Below are positions 37,744 through 45,495 of a stretch of 64,000 nucleotides of DNA, piece by piece. Under the pieces are notes generated by a model that worked only from the letters and a program-made list of their open reading frames with translations, was not told the DNA's origin and ran no database searches. The stretch lies in contig CAKSFK010000001.1 in assembly GCA_934454655.1 (NCBI GenBank), positions 59,298 through 123,297 on the forward strand. The letters run 5' to 3'. Made by a program: the position numbers and the translations under genes. This stretch comes from an uncultured Eubacteriales bacterium (GTDB lineage: Bacteria > Bacillota > Clostridia > Oscillospirales > Acutalibacteraceae). Each line of letters starts with the position of its first letter. The stretch's first letter is position 1.

Positions 37744-38148
37744 TCAGTGGCAGCCCCCGCAGGAGGAGCAGCTGCCCGTGCAGCCCGAATGGATATCGCA
37801 GGTTTCGGGGTCCTCGCCGTCAATGCACTTTGAAATTATAACGTTGACCTCGTTTACCATTGTGTCAAGCTCCGCCTTTGCGGTGTTGTACTCCACCATT
37901 GCGGGAGAGGACATTATTTCGCTGTATATCTGACGCAGTTTTGCGTTAAGCTCGGTCACCTTGAGCTCGTCCTTCTGTCCGTCTGCGTTTTCCCTGTCGA
38001 TTTCCATTCTGGTAAGGTTGAAATTGCCTATAAGGTCCTGAAGTTCCTTGTTGTCATCGTTCGCAAGCCTTGCCCTTGCGTAGCGCAAAAAGCGCTCGTC
38101 CTGCTGGATTGCCTTGCCTAATTCTCTTGCCTGTTCAATAACGTTCAT
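37744..38148 (-). CDS. YlbF/YmcA-family regulator with a Cys-rich tail
   Basis: 134 residues, mostly helical (RELGKAIQQDERFLRYARARL ...), matching the Com_YlbF family (B. subtilis RicF/RicA). The last 27 residues hold six cysteines (CIDGEDPETCDIHSGCTGSC then SSCGGCH). In B. subtilis, RicA/RicF/RicT carry iron-sulfur clusters and influence RNase Y. Here the neighbours are mutS and the radical-SAM enzyme miaB, so an Fe-S link is plausible but inferred. Confidence 0.85.
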   Translation of the reverse strand: MNVIEQARELGKAIQQDERFLRYARARLANDDNKELQDLIGNFNLTRMEIDRENADGQKDELKVTELNAKLRQIYSEIMSSPAMVEYNTAKAELDTMVNEVNVIISKCIDGEDPETCDIHSGCTGSCSSCGGCH

Positions 38149-38175
38149 ATTTCCGAAAACCCTTTCTTTTTTTAC

Positions 38176-39570
38176 TTAATTTAAAATAATTTCGCCGCGG
38201 AGAGTCCCGTCGTAAGACGTGATCTTAACATCGGCAAAATTTCCTATAAGACTTTTGTCCCCCGCAAAGCACACCGTATCCGTTCCCGCGGTGCGCCCCG
38301 TGAGCATACCGTTTTCCTCGCCGTCGCACAGCACGCGGACGCTTTTGCCCACAGCCGCGGCGGCGTTTTTCTCGGCAATTTCCTCCTGCGCCGCCAAAAG
38401 CTCGGCAAACCATTTTCCCTTTTCTTCGCGCGTTACGGGGTCTGCCATACGGGCGGCGGGCGTACCCGGGCGCGGGGAATATATAAAGGTGAACAGCGAC
38501 GAAAACTTAACGGTTTTTACAAGCGAAAGCGTTTGCGCGAAGTCCTCGTACGTTTCACCGGGAAAGCCCACAATTATATCCGATGTAAGCGAAACATCGG
38601 GTATTTTTTCCTTGGCGTAACGTATAAGTTCAAGGTATTTTTCCCTATCGTAATGACGGTTCATAAGCTTTAAAATTCTGTCGCTCCCGCTTTGGAAGGG
38701 CAGGTGCAGGTGGCGGCTGACCTTTTCGCACTCGGCTATGGTATCGATGAGCTCCTTTGTGCAGTCCTTCGGGTGGGATGTCATAAATCTTATTCTGAAA
38801 TCGCCCTCCAGCGCGTTTATGCGGCGCAGAAGTTCCGCAAAATTAACGCCGTGCGCCTCGCCCTTGCCGTAGGAATTGACGTTTTGCCCGAGCAGGGTTA
38901 TCTCTTTATACCCGGCGCTTATCATTTCCCTTGCCTCGGCAATTATTTTTTCGGGCTCGCGCGAGCGCTCCCTGCCGCGGACATACGGCACAATGCAGTA
39001 TGTGCAGAAATTGTTGCAGCCGTACATAACGGGCAGCCAGCCCTTAAACGTGCCGTCGCGCTTTACGGGCACATCCTCAGGTATTTCGCCGTTTTCAAGC
39101 TCCAGTTCAAACAGTCTGCCCGAACCCGTGAGCCGTTTGTAAATAAATTCGGGCAGGCGGTGCTGTACCTGCGTACCCAGAACCATATCAACATAAGGAT
39201 AACTGCGGCGGATTTTATCCGCTACGCTCTGCTGCTGCGCCATACAGCCGCAGACCGCAACAATAACGCGGCTGTTCCGCTTTTTTACCGCCTTTGTTGT
39301 GCCTATGTTGCCGTACACCCTGTCCTCGGCGTGTTCGCGCACCGCACAGGTGTTAAAAAGAATAAACTGAGCGTCCGCCGTGCTGTCGCACATTTCGTAA
39401 CCCATTTCGGCAAGCATACCCTTTATGTGCTCGGAATCGCTGACGTTCTGCTGACAGCCGAACGTGACCACGCACGCACGCGGTCTGCCGCCGTATATTT
39501 CGGGAGCAAGCTTTGCCACGCGCTCGGCATAGGCGCGCTGCTCCGCCGCATTGTAATTTTTGTTTTGCAT
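38176..39570 (-). CDS. miaB: tRNA-2-methylthio-N6-dimethylallyladenosine synthase
   Basis: 464-residue radical-SAM methylthiotransferase. The N-terminal domain binds a second Fe-S cluster (Cys in TFGCQQN, FNTCAVREHA, VCGCMAQQ); the radical-SAM motif is CNNFCTYCIVPYVRGRERSR; a TRAM domain closes it (about 400-462). It thiomethylates i6A37 made by MiaA. The start at 39570 follows GGAG; the longer reading from 39630 is unsupported. First gene of the long minus-strand series. Confidence 0.98.
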   Translation of the reverse strand: MQNKNYNAAEQRAYAERVAKLAPEIYGGRPRACVVTFGCQQNVSDSEHIKGMLAEMGYEMCDSTADAQFILFNTCAVREHAEDRVYGNIGTTKAVKKRNSRVIVAVCGCMAQQQSVADKIRRSYPYVDMVLGTQVQHRLPEFIYKRLTGSGRLFELELENGEIPEDVPVKRDGTFKGWLPVMYGCNNFCTYCIVPYVRGRERSREPEKIIAEAREMISAGYKEITLLGQNVNSYGKGEAHGVNFAELLRRINALEGDFRIRFMTSHPKDCTKELIDTIAECEKVSRHLHLPFQSGSDRILKLMNRHYDREKYLELIRYAKEKIPDVSLTSDIIVGFPGETYEDFAQTLSLVKTVKFSSLFTFIYSPRPGTPAARMADPVTREEKGKWFAELLAAQEEIAEKNAAAAVGKSVRVLCDGEENGMLTGRTAGTDTVCFAGDKSLIGNFADVKITSYDGTLRGEIILN

Positions 39571-39653
39571 AATTTTCTCCGTTTCGCCGCAGGCAGGTAA
39601 GGGCAGAGCCCCCGCGCCCGACAAAAGCATTTTACCACAAAATTGTTAACAAA

Positions 39654-41573
39654 TCAATTATCGCCGCTCATAAGCTTTTCATATTCCGCGGAAAGCCGCT
39701 CCCACTCGTTAACGGCGGCGTCAAGCTCTGTTTCGGTTTCCTCTGTCTCACGCTGCAAATCGGAAAGCTTTAAATAGTCGCTTGCGTTTTCGGGCAGTGA
39801 AACCTCCGCCTTTATGCCGTCCAGCTTTTCTTCAAGCAGAGCCACCCTTTCTTCCGCCTTCGATACGGCGCGCTCGTACTTCGCGCGTTCTTTAAGCGGC
39901 GTGGTGTAGGTCTTTTTCGGCTTTGCCTGCGTTTTCGGCTCTTTTTCGGCGTTTTCCGTCGCCTCCGACGCCGCTTGTCCCTCGGCGTACTGCGCGTAGC
40001 CGTAAGGATAAAAATTAACGCCCGAATTTTCAAACACAAGCAGGCTGTCCGATATCTTGTTTACAAAATATCGGTCGTGCGATACGAAAAGCACCGTACC
40101 CGAAAAGCATTTAAGCATTTCCTCAAGCGTTTCCTTGCCCACAATATCCATATGGTTTGTAGGCTCGTCCAGAATTAAAAAATTGGGTCGGGTCTTAAAA
40201 ATTTTGCAAAGCGCAAGCCGCACGCGCTCTCCGCCCGACAGCATATCAACGGTTTTAAAGACCTCTTCCCCGCTGAAAAGGAAAGCTCCCAAGGCACTGC
40301 GCGCCTCAAAATCGGTCATACCGGGGAACGCCTTTAAAAAGTCCTCCAAAACGGTATCGGAGGCGGAATAAAGCGCCATTTGCTGATCGAAATACCCGAC
40401 CTTTACCCTCGGGCCGAACTTATACTCTCCCGAAAGCGGCGGCACAGCCCCCATAAGGGTTTTAACAAACGTAGATTTCCCGAGCCCGTTGCCGCCTATA
40501 ATGCCCACCTTGTCGCCCCGCTTCATCACAAGACTTACGGTGGAAAGCGGCTTATCGTAACCCACCGTAAGGTCGGTTACTGAAAGTACATCCTTAACGC
40601 CTGTGTCCTCGGGTTCAAAATCAGCGTGGAAGGTCCTAAGATCGTAAGCCTCGGGCGCCTCGACGGGCTTCATTTTTTCTATCTGCTTTAATTTGGATTG
40701 CGCCATAGCCGCCTTCGTGGGCTTGTAACGGAACTTTTCCACAAGGTCGTAAAGCCGTTTTATCTCCTTTTTCTGCGCCTCGTATTCCTTTTTTTGCTGT
40801 TCGCGCAGCTGCTTTTTAAGTGTGACGAAACGCGTGTAATTCCCGGCGTAACGGTGGGTTCTGCCGTGCTCTATTTCGTATACCGTATCTACGGTGTTAT
40901 CAAGAAACATACGGTCGTGCGATACCACAACAAAGGCGTTCTTATAGCCCTTTAAATATTCCTCAAGCCAGCACACAGCCTCAATGTCAAGGTGGTTGGT
41001 GGGCTCGTCGAGCAGGAGAATATCCGGCTTTGAAAGCAAAAGCTTTAAAAAGGCTATTTTTGTGCGCTGTCCGCCCGAAAATTCCGAAAGCGGCCTGTTT
41101 TTCTGTTCCTCGGTAAAGCCGAAGTGCTTTAACGCCGCCTCATACTCCTTTTCAAAATAAAAACCGCCGGCTACGGTAAAGCGGTCCAGCAGGGCGGTGT
41201 ATTCCTTTATGTTTTCCTCGGTTTGCGACTGCTCCATTTTTTCCTGCGCCGAAGAAAGGGCTGAGCCGAGCGCCAGTATTTCGCTGTACGCGCCGCGTAT
41301 CTCCTCTTTTAGCGTAACGCTTTCGTCGTCAAATGAGGTCTGCTTTAAAACCCCTATTACGGGCTTGCCCGAAACGGCAAAAAAGCTTTCGGTATCGCTG
41401 TCGCGCTTAGCAAGAGAGTATTCCCCCGAAATAAGCTTTAAAAGCGTGGTCTTACCGCAGCCGTTGCGCCCGACAACCGCAATTTTGCTGCCCGAATTTA
41501 TTTCAATATTAATATTTTCAAGTATCGGCGTGCCGGAAAGCTCCACCGCGCCGTTTTGTATTTTAAGCTGCAT
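39654..41573 (-). CDS. ABC-F family ATPase
   Basis: 639 residues with two ABC domains in one chain and no membrane segments: Walker A GRNGCGKTT and GGNGLGKST, signatures EFSGGQRTK and MLSGGERVR, and the Arm/linker region between (LREQQKKEYEAQKKEIKRLY). The C-terminal 90 residues are a coiled coil (YERAVSKAEERVALLEEKL). ABC-F proteins act on ribosomes as translation or resistance factors; the length with a coiled-coil tail resembles Uup/YdiF-type members. A resistance role cannot be judged by eye. Confidence 0.92.
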   Translation of the reverse strand: MQLKIQNGAVELSGTPILENINIEINSGSKIAVVGRNGCGKTTLLKLISGEYSLAKRDSDTESFFAVSGKPVIGVLKQTSFDDESVTLKEEIRGAYSEILALGSALSSAQEKMEQSQTEENIKEYTALLDRFTVAGGFYFEKEYEAALKHFGFTEEQKNRPLSEFSGGQRTKIAFLKLLLSKPDILLLDEPTNHLDIEAVCWLEEYLKGYKNAFVVVSHDRMFLDNTVDTVYEIEHGRTHRYAGNYTRFVTLKKQLREQQKKEYEAQKKEIKRLYDLVEKFRYKPTKAAMAQSKLKQIEKMKPVEAPEAYDLRTFHADFEPEDTGVKDVLSVTDLTVGYDKPLSTVSLVMKRGDKVGIIGGNGLGKSTFVKTLMGAVPPLSGEYKFGPRVKVGYFDQQMALYSASDTVLEDFLKAFPGMTDFEARSALGAFLFSGEEVFKTVDMLSGGERVRLALCKIFKTRPNFLILDEPTNHMDIVGKETLEEMLKCFSGTVLFVSHDRYFVNKISDSLLVFENSGVNFYPYGYAQYAEGQAASEATENAEKEPKTQAKPKKTYTTPLKERAKYERAVSKAEERVALLEEKLDGIKAEVSLPENASDYLKLSDLQRETEETETELDAAVNEWERLSAEYEKLMSGDN

Positions 41574-41593
41574 TTTATGCCCTTTCGTAAAGA

Positions 41594-42766
41594 TTATTCC
41601 TGCTTTTGCGCCGCAGCGGTTTCAGGGTCCGCCGCACCGTGTGTGCGAGCGGCGATAGCCTCTTTAAGCAGGACAAACAGCACCGCCGAGGCAGGCACGC
41701 TTACAAGAGCGCCCGCAATGCCGCCTATGTTTCCGCCCACAAGCACCGCGCACACAACAATAACGCCGGGCAGACCGACGGATTTGCCCACAACGCGCGG
41801 GTAGATAAGTGAGCCTTCAAGCTGTTGAAGCACCGTGAAAAACACAATGAACAAAAGCGCCTTAACGGGGCTTACAATGAGGATGAGCAGAACTCCAACC
41901 ACAACGCCCACGGTAGCGCCGACTATCGGCACCAAGGACGTAGCGGCGATAAACACCGAAATTACGGCGGCGTTCGGGAAGCGGAAAAGGGTCATTCCCA
42001 CAAAGCAGAGAACGCCCAATATTACCGATTCGATAAGCTGACCGCCGATAAATCTCGAAAACGAGTCATAAGTCATTGAAGAAACGTGGTAAACGGCGAC
42101 GGCGGCGCGTTTCGGCACAAAGGCGTCAATACAGCGCGAAACAAATCTGCCTATACGCTCCTTCTGTGCCAATATATACACGGATATCATAACGCTGAAA
42201 ACAAGGTTGTATACAACCGAAATAATGGAGGCTGTCACATTCACGGCGTTGCCGAAAATAGCGTTTGAATACCTCGCGGCAAATTTTATTACCGAATCGG
42301 AAACCGAGTTCCAGTTTATTTCAAGGTCGGGGATAAAGCTTTGGGAAATATTGAATTTTTCAAGGCGGTCCTCAAGCCATTCGCCGGCGTTTTCCATAAA
42401 CGCGGGCAGTTTTTCGGCAAGCGAAACCACGGTTTTTGAAACATCGGGTATAATTACCCAGAAAACAAGCGTTATAATACCCAGCGCCAGAAGATATGTA
42501 AGCACAAGGCAGAGCGGGCGCTGCATTTTTCTTACAAACCCGCGTTTGCTTTTTGCCATAAAGGCGAACGGCTTTTTTTCCAGTGCCGACAGAAGAACGT
42601 TAAGCACAAAAGCAATGCACAGCGCCGTTATAACAGGGTGAAAAACCGCAAAAATGCTTTTTAAGAACCTTTCAATGTAATTTAGGTTTTGAAAAGCCGC
42701 AAAGGCGACAACGCCGAAAAGCACGATCAGCAATATTTTTTTAACATTTTTACCGTTAAGCTCCAT
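41594..42766 (-). CDS. AI-2E/PerM-family membrane protein
   Basis: 390 residues with about eight membrane segments: two near the N-terminus (FGVVAFAAFQNL; FHPVITALCIAFVLNVLL), a soluble insert and a C-terminal bundle (FIAATSLVPIVGATVGVVVG; GVIVVCAVLVGGNIGGIAGAL). The family includes TqsA (AI-2 export) and Na+/H+ antiporter-like members; the substrate is undecided. Acidic/polar C-terminal tail. The preceding hairpin at 42788-42823 and a -10-like TATAAT suggest its own transcript. Confidence 0.9.
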   Translation of the reverse strand: MELNGKNVKKILLIVLFGVVAFAAFQNLNYIERFLKSIFAVFHPVITALCIAFVLNVLLSALEKKPFAFMAKSKRGFVRKMQRPLCLVLTYLLALGIITLVFWVIIPDVSKTVVSLAEKLPAFMENAGEWLEDRLEKFNISQSFIPDLEINWNSVSDSVIKFAARYSNAIFGNAVNVTASIISVVYNLVFSVMISVYILAQKERIGRFVSRCIDAFVPKRAAVAVYHVSSMTYDSFSRFIGGQLIESVILGVLCFVGMTLFRFPNAAVISVFIAATSLVPIVGATVGVVVGVLLILIVSPVKALLFIVFFTVLQQLEGSLIYPRVVGKSVGLPGVIVVCAVLVGGNIGGIAGALVSVPASAVLFVLLKEAIAARTHGAADPETAAAQKQE

Positions 42767-42785
42767 TTTTCACATCACCGCACAA

Positions 42786-42823
42786 AAAATATCCGTATAT
42801 CCTACAATAGATACACGGATATT
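42786..42823 (-). terminator. terminator of the OadB-like operon or leader hairpin of the AI-2E gene
   Basis: Minus strand: AATATCCGTGTATC pairs with GATATACGGATATT (one G-T pair), followed by TTTTTTG. It lies between the 44-residue gene and the AI-2E gene. A TTTACT-17-TATAAT promoter just upstream (about 42821-42849) would place it in the AI-2E leader. Confidence 0.75.
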
Positions 42824-42857
42824 ATACCTTATTTTGCCGCGGCAGTAAACCACAAAT

Positions 42858-42992
42858 TTACTTTTTGCGCGAAAAAATTTTATTCATAAGGGCGGTTATC
42901 AGCGCAATGGCGCCGATGACTATGAAAATGCTTATCATACCCACCGCCATATATTTAAGGTTTATAACAAAATTCATAGGTTCAAAATTCAT
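42858..42992 (-). CDS. 44-residue OadG-like small membrane protein
   Basis: Short gene (start MNFEPMNFVINLKY) with one membrane helix (about residues 16-36, MISIFIVIGAIALITALMN) and a basic end (KIFSRKK). GGAG precedes the ATG by 9 bases, and it begins 12 bases after the OadB-like stop. Size, topology and position resemble the gamma subunit (OadG/MmdD-type) that stabilises Na+-pumping decarboxylases, but it lacks the long C-terminal tail of OadG. Translated by eye from the minus strand. Confidence 0.75.
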   Translation of the reverse strand: MNFEPMNFVINLKYMAVGMISIFIVIGAIALITALMNKIFSRKK

Positions 42993-43004
42993 TCTAAAAT
43001 ACTC

Positions 43005-44141
43005 CTACATAAAGAAATTAAGAATAAGTCCGCCCGCTATTACCGAGGCTATCTGACCCGACACGTTAACGCCGACCGAGTGCATAAGCAGGAAGTTCTG
43101 CGGGTCTTCCTTAAGCCCCATTTTGTGAACGATCCTGCCCGACATCGGGAATGCCGAAATGCCCGCCGCACCTATCATCGGGTTTATTTTCTCCTTAAGG
43201 AAAAGATTTAAAAATTTTGCGAACAGAACGCCGCCCGCCGTGTCAAACACAAAGGCGAAGAGCCCCAGTCCCAGTATAAGCAGTGTGTCCGCTCTTAAAA
43301 ATTTATCGGCCTGCATCTGCGTTGCAATGGTAATTCCCAAGAATATGGTAACAAGGTTTGCAAGCACGTTCTGCGCCGTTTCCGAAAGGGAGTTTAATAC
43401 CCCGCATTCGCGTATTAAGTTGCCGAACATAAGGAAGCCTATAAGCGTTACCGATTCGGGCGCTACGATTCCCGCAATAACGGTTATAATTATGGGGAAC
43501 AGTATTTTTGTAAGCTTTGAAACCTGTTTGCCCGTGTAAGGCATTCTTATAAGCCGCTCTTTTTTTGTGGTCATCAGCTTTATAACGGGTGGCTGGATTA
43601 TAGGCACCAAAGCCATATAGGAATATGCCGCAACCATAATGGCTCCCTTGTAGTCCGACCCCAGCTTCTGCGCCACGACAATGGCGGTAGGGCCGTCCGC
43701 CGCGCCTATAATGCCTATCGACGCCGCGTCGTTTATATCAAAGAACATTGACGCCACGCAAAACGTAAAAAATATGCCGAACTGTGCCGCCGCGCCGAAT
43801 ATCATAAGCTTAGGGTTTGAAAGCAAAGGACCGAAGTCTATCATAGCGCCTATGCCTATGAACAGTATAAGCGGGAACAGCTCGTTATCGATTCCCGCGC
43901 GGTAGAGCGTTGAAAGCGCGCCCTCTTGAAGTTTACCGTCAAACATCCTGTCAAGCGCGCCGGACAGAGGAATGTTTACAAGTATTGTGCCGAATCCCAG
44001 CGGCAGCAGCAGCGTAGGCTCCATTTCGTATTTGACGGCAAGAAATATCAGTATTCCGCCGATTGCCCACATAACCGCGTAACGCCAGTTTGAAAGCAGC
44101 GCGAAGTTTTCAAAAAGAAAACCGAAATCGCTAAAAGACAT
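43005..44141 (-). CDS. Na+-translocating decarboxylase beta-subunit homologue (OadB/GcdB-like)
   Basis: 378-residue polytopic membrane protein of the OAD_beta family. Family blocks: PLLLPLGFGTILVNIPLSG, FIGIGAMIDFGPLLSNP, SIGIIGAADGPTAIVVAQ (the conserved Asp thought to bind Na+), and LMHSVGVNVSGQIASVIAGG at the end. In known pumps the beta subunit couples decarboxylation of carboxybiotin to Na+ export. Here no carboxyltransferase or biotin-carrier gene is in the window; the only partner is a 44-residue membrane protein. The leader carries a riboswitch of the Mn2+-sensing class, which is not expected for this family. It may still supply a decarboxylase encoded elsewhere. Confidence 0.9.
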   Translation of the reverse strand: MSFSDFGFLFENFALLSNWRYAVMWAIGGILIFLAVKYEMEPTLLLPLGFGTILVNIPLSGALDRMFDGKLQEGALSTLYRAGIDNELFPLILFIGIGAMIDFGPLLSNPKLMIFGAAAQFGIFFTFCVASMFFDINDAASIGIIGAADGPTAIVVAQKLGSDYKGAIMVAAYSYMALVPIIQPPVIKLMTTKKERLIRMPYTGKQVSKLTKILFPIIITVIAGIVAPESVTLIGFLMFGNLIRECGVLNSLSETAQNVLANLVTIFLGITIATQMQADKFLRADTLLILGLGLFAFVFDTAGGVLFAKFLNLFLKEKINPMIGAAGISAFPMSGRIVHKMGLKEDPQNFLLMHSVGVNVSGQIASVIAGGLILNFFM

Positions 44142-44170
44142 TTTTGCAACCCCCCAAAGAATTTACAGGA

Positions 44171-44300
44171 AAAAGAAAAAGACCCCTGCCGTGCAAAAAA
44201 GCACGGTAAAAGTCTTGTCATTTAATGCAACTGCGGGCAAAAAGCCGTATTGACGCACATTGCAGCGGCAAAGCCGCCGACTACTCCCTTAAACCTTGAA
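44171..44300 (-). ncRNA. yybP-ykoY (Mn2+) riboswitch with terminator
   Basis: Minus strand, 5' to 3': GGGAGTAG (44281-44288), a short GC hairpin, a stem TGCAA/TTGCA enclosing GCGTCAATACGG, then GACAAGACTTTTACC. These match the conserved order of the yybP-ykoY aptamer (GGGGAGUAG ... CGUCAAU ... AGCAAGACCUUU). The 3' strand (AAGAC...CCGTGC) can instead pair with GCACGG...GTCTT (44179-44216) as a terminator followed by T-runs. Metal binding would free the downstream gene. Class recognised from memory, not by a covariance search. Confidence 0.78.
44179..44216 (-). terminator. riboswitch-controlled terminator
   Basis: Minus strand: AAGAC...CCGTGC / GCACGG...GTCTT hairpin followed by TTTTTC, about 30 bases before the OadB-like start. 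Confidence 0.85.
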
Positions 44301-44303
44301 AGG

Positions 44304-44332
44304 ATTATACCACACCGAGGAGCCGTTTGCAA
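44304..44332 (-). promoter_or_regulatory. promoter of the riboswitch transcript
   Basis: Minus strand: TTGCAA (44327-44332), 17-base spacer, TATAAT (44304-44309). Confidence 0.75.
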
Positions 44333-44375
44333 CATATTTTTGCGTAATTTTACCGTAAACGGGCAAAATGAGTTT

Positions 44376-44573
44376 AGTATGACAGGAGTCGAACCTGCCA
44401 CGCCTACGAAACAAAATTTTCAGTTTCGGTAGGTTAAAAGTTTCTGCTGCCGAATTTTTTATTCGGCGAAGCGAGAAATTTGCAGCAAGGCTGACGCCTT
44501 GCAAAAATGAACGCAAAGCCGCAATCTAAAAGGCGGCGAGCGAAACCGCGGCAGGTTCGAGTCCTGTCACACT
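44376..44573. repeat. T-arm-ended structured repeat, copy 2
   Basis: 198 bp, inverted relative to the copy at 7349-7622 and nearly identical outside that copy's 76-bp insertion. Both ends carry the T-arm-like stem-loop GGCAGGTTCGAGTCCTGTC. The right end stops at CACACT, immediately before the AAGGAG ribosome-binding site of gpr. Confidence 0.8.
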
Positions 44574-44587
44574 AAGGAGTGGATTTT

Positions 44588-45433
44588 ATGTCGATAAGAA
44601 CAGACCTCGCTATTGAACACGACTGTACGGTTGATGAAAAAACAAATGGCATAAAGCAAACGGAAGAACAAAGCGGAGGCATTAAGACCACCGTGACGCA
44701 GGTGCTTGACAGCGACGGTGAGCGCCTTATAGGCAGACCGCGCGGAACATACGTAACCGTGGAATTCCCAGATATTGAAAGCCTTGCTGACACGGGGGAG
44801 CTTGAAGCCGCCCTTGCGGGAGCGCTCGGGAAATTCAAAAAGCCCGTCGGCACGGTGCTGGCGGTGGGTCTCGGCAACACCGACATCACGCCCGACGCCG
44901 TAGGTCCGCTCACCGCGGACGGAATACTTGCCACACGGCACATTGCGGGCAAATTCGCCGAAAGCGTGGGGCTTTACGGGCTTAAAAGCGTTGCGGTGGC
45001 AACTCCCGGAGTTCTCGGCAAAACGGGCATTGAGGCAGCCGAGCTTGTAAAAAGCGCGGCGGACGCCGTAAAGCCCGAAACGGTCTTTGTGATAGACGCG
45101 CTTGCGGCAAAAAGCCCCGAAAGGCTTTTTAAAACGGTTCAGCTGTGCGATACGGGCATACGCCCCGGCTCGGGCGTTAAAAATTCCCGAAGCGAATTAA
45201 GCGAAAAAACCGTGGGTGTGCCGGTTATCGCACTCGGCGTTCCGACAGTTACCGACGCGGAAAGCCTTGCCTTTTCTCTTACGGGCAAAGAGCCCGAAAC
45301 CGAAAGCGGAATGTTTGTGACCCCGAAAGAGGTTGATCTGCTTACCGAAAAAATGAGCAAGATACTTTCATCGGTTCTGAACAGATATTTTCAGCCCGAC
45401 ATTGACCCGGATATTATTGACTCGCTGGTCTAA
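44588..45433 (+). CDS. gpr: spore germination protease GPR
   Basis: 281-residue atypical aspartic protease that degrades small acid-soluble spore proteins during germination. The N-terminus MSIRTDLAIEHD is the prosequence region cleaved to activate the zymogen. Other blocks: VGLGNTDITPDAVGPLTADG, VATPGVLGKTGIEAAEL and FVIDALAAKSPERLFKTVQ with DTGIRPGSGV. AAGGAG lies 8 bases before the ATG. Expression is expected in the forespore (sigma G), but no clear promoter is visible because the T-arm repeat occupies the upstream 200 bases. Confidence 0.97.
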   Translation: MSIRTDLAIEHDCTVDEKTNGIKQTEEQSGGIKTTVTQVLDSDGERLIGRPRGTYVTVEFPDIESLADTGELEAALAGALGKFKKPVGTVLAVGLGNTDITPDAVGPLTADGILATRHIAGKFAESVGLYGLKSVAVATPGVLGKTGIEAAELVKSAADAVKPETVFVIDALAAKSPERLFKTVQLCDTGIRPGSGVKNSRSELSEKTVGVPVIALGVPTVTDAESLAFSLTGKEPETESGMFVTPKEVDLLTEKMSKILSSVLNRYFQPDIDPDIIDSLV

Positions 45434-45495
45434 ACACGAACCCCGCCGCATAAAATATTTCAGTAACATAAGGTCAGCGAGGGGAGCGGAGTGTT

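Noticed and set aside
39654..41573. Antibiotic-resistance ABC-F gene
   Set aside because: The coiled-coil tail and housekeeping neighbours resemble Uup/YdiF-type members; resistance cannot be claimed from sequence alone.
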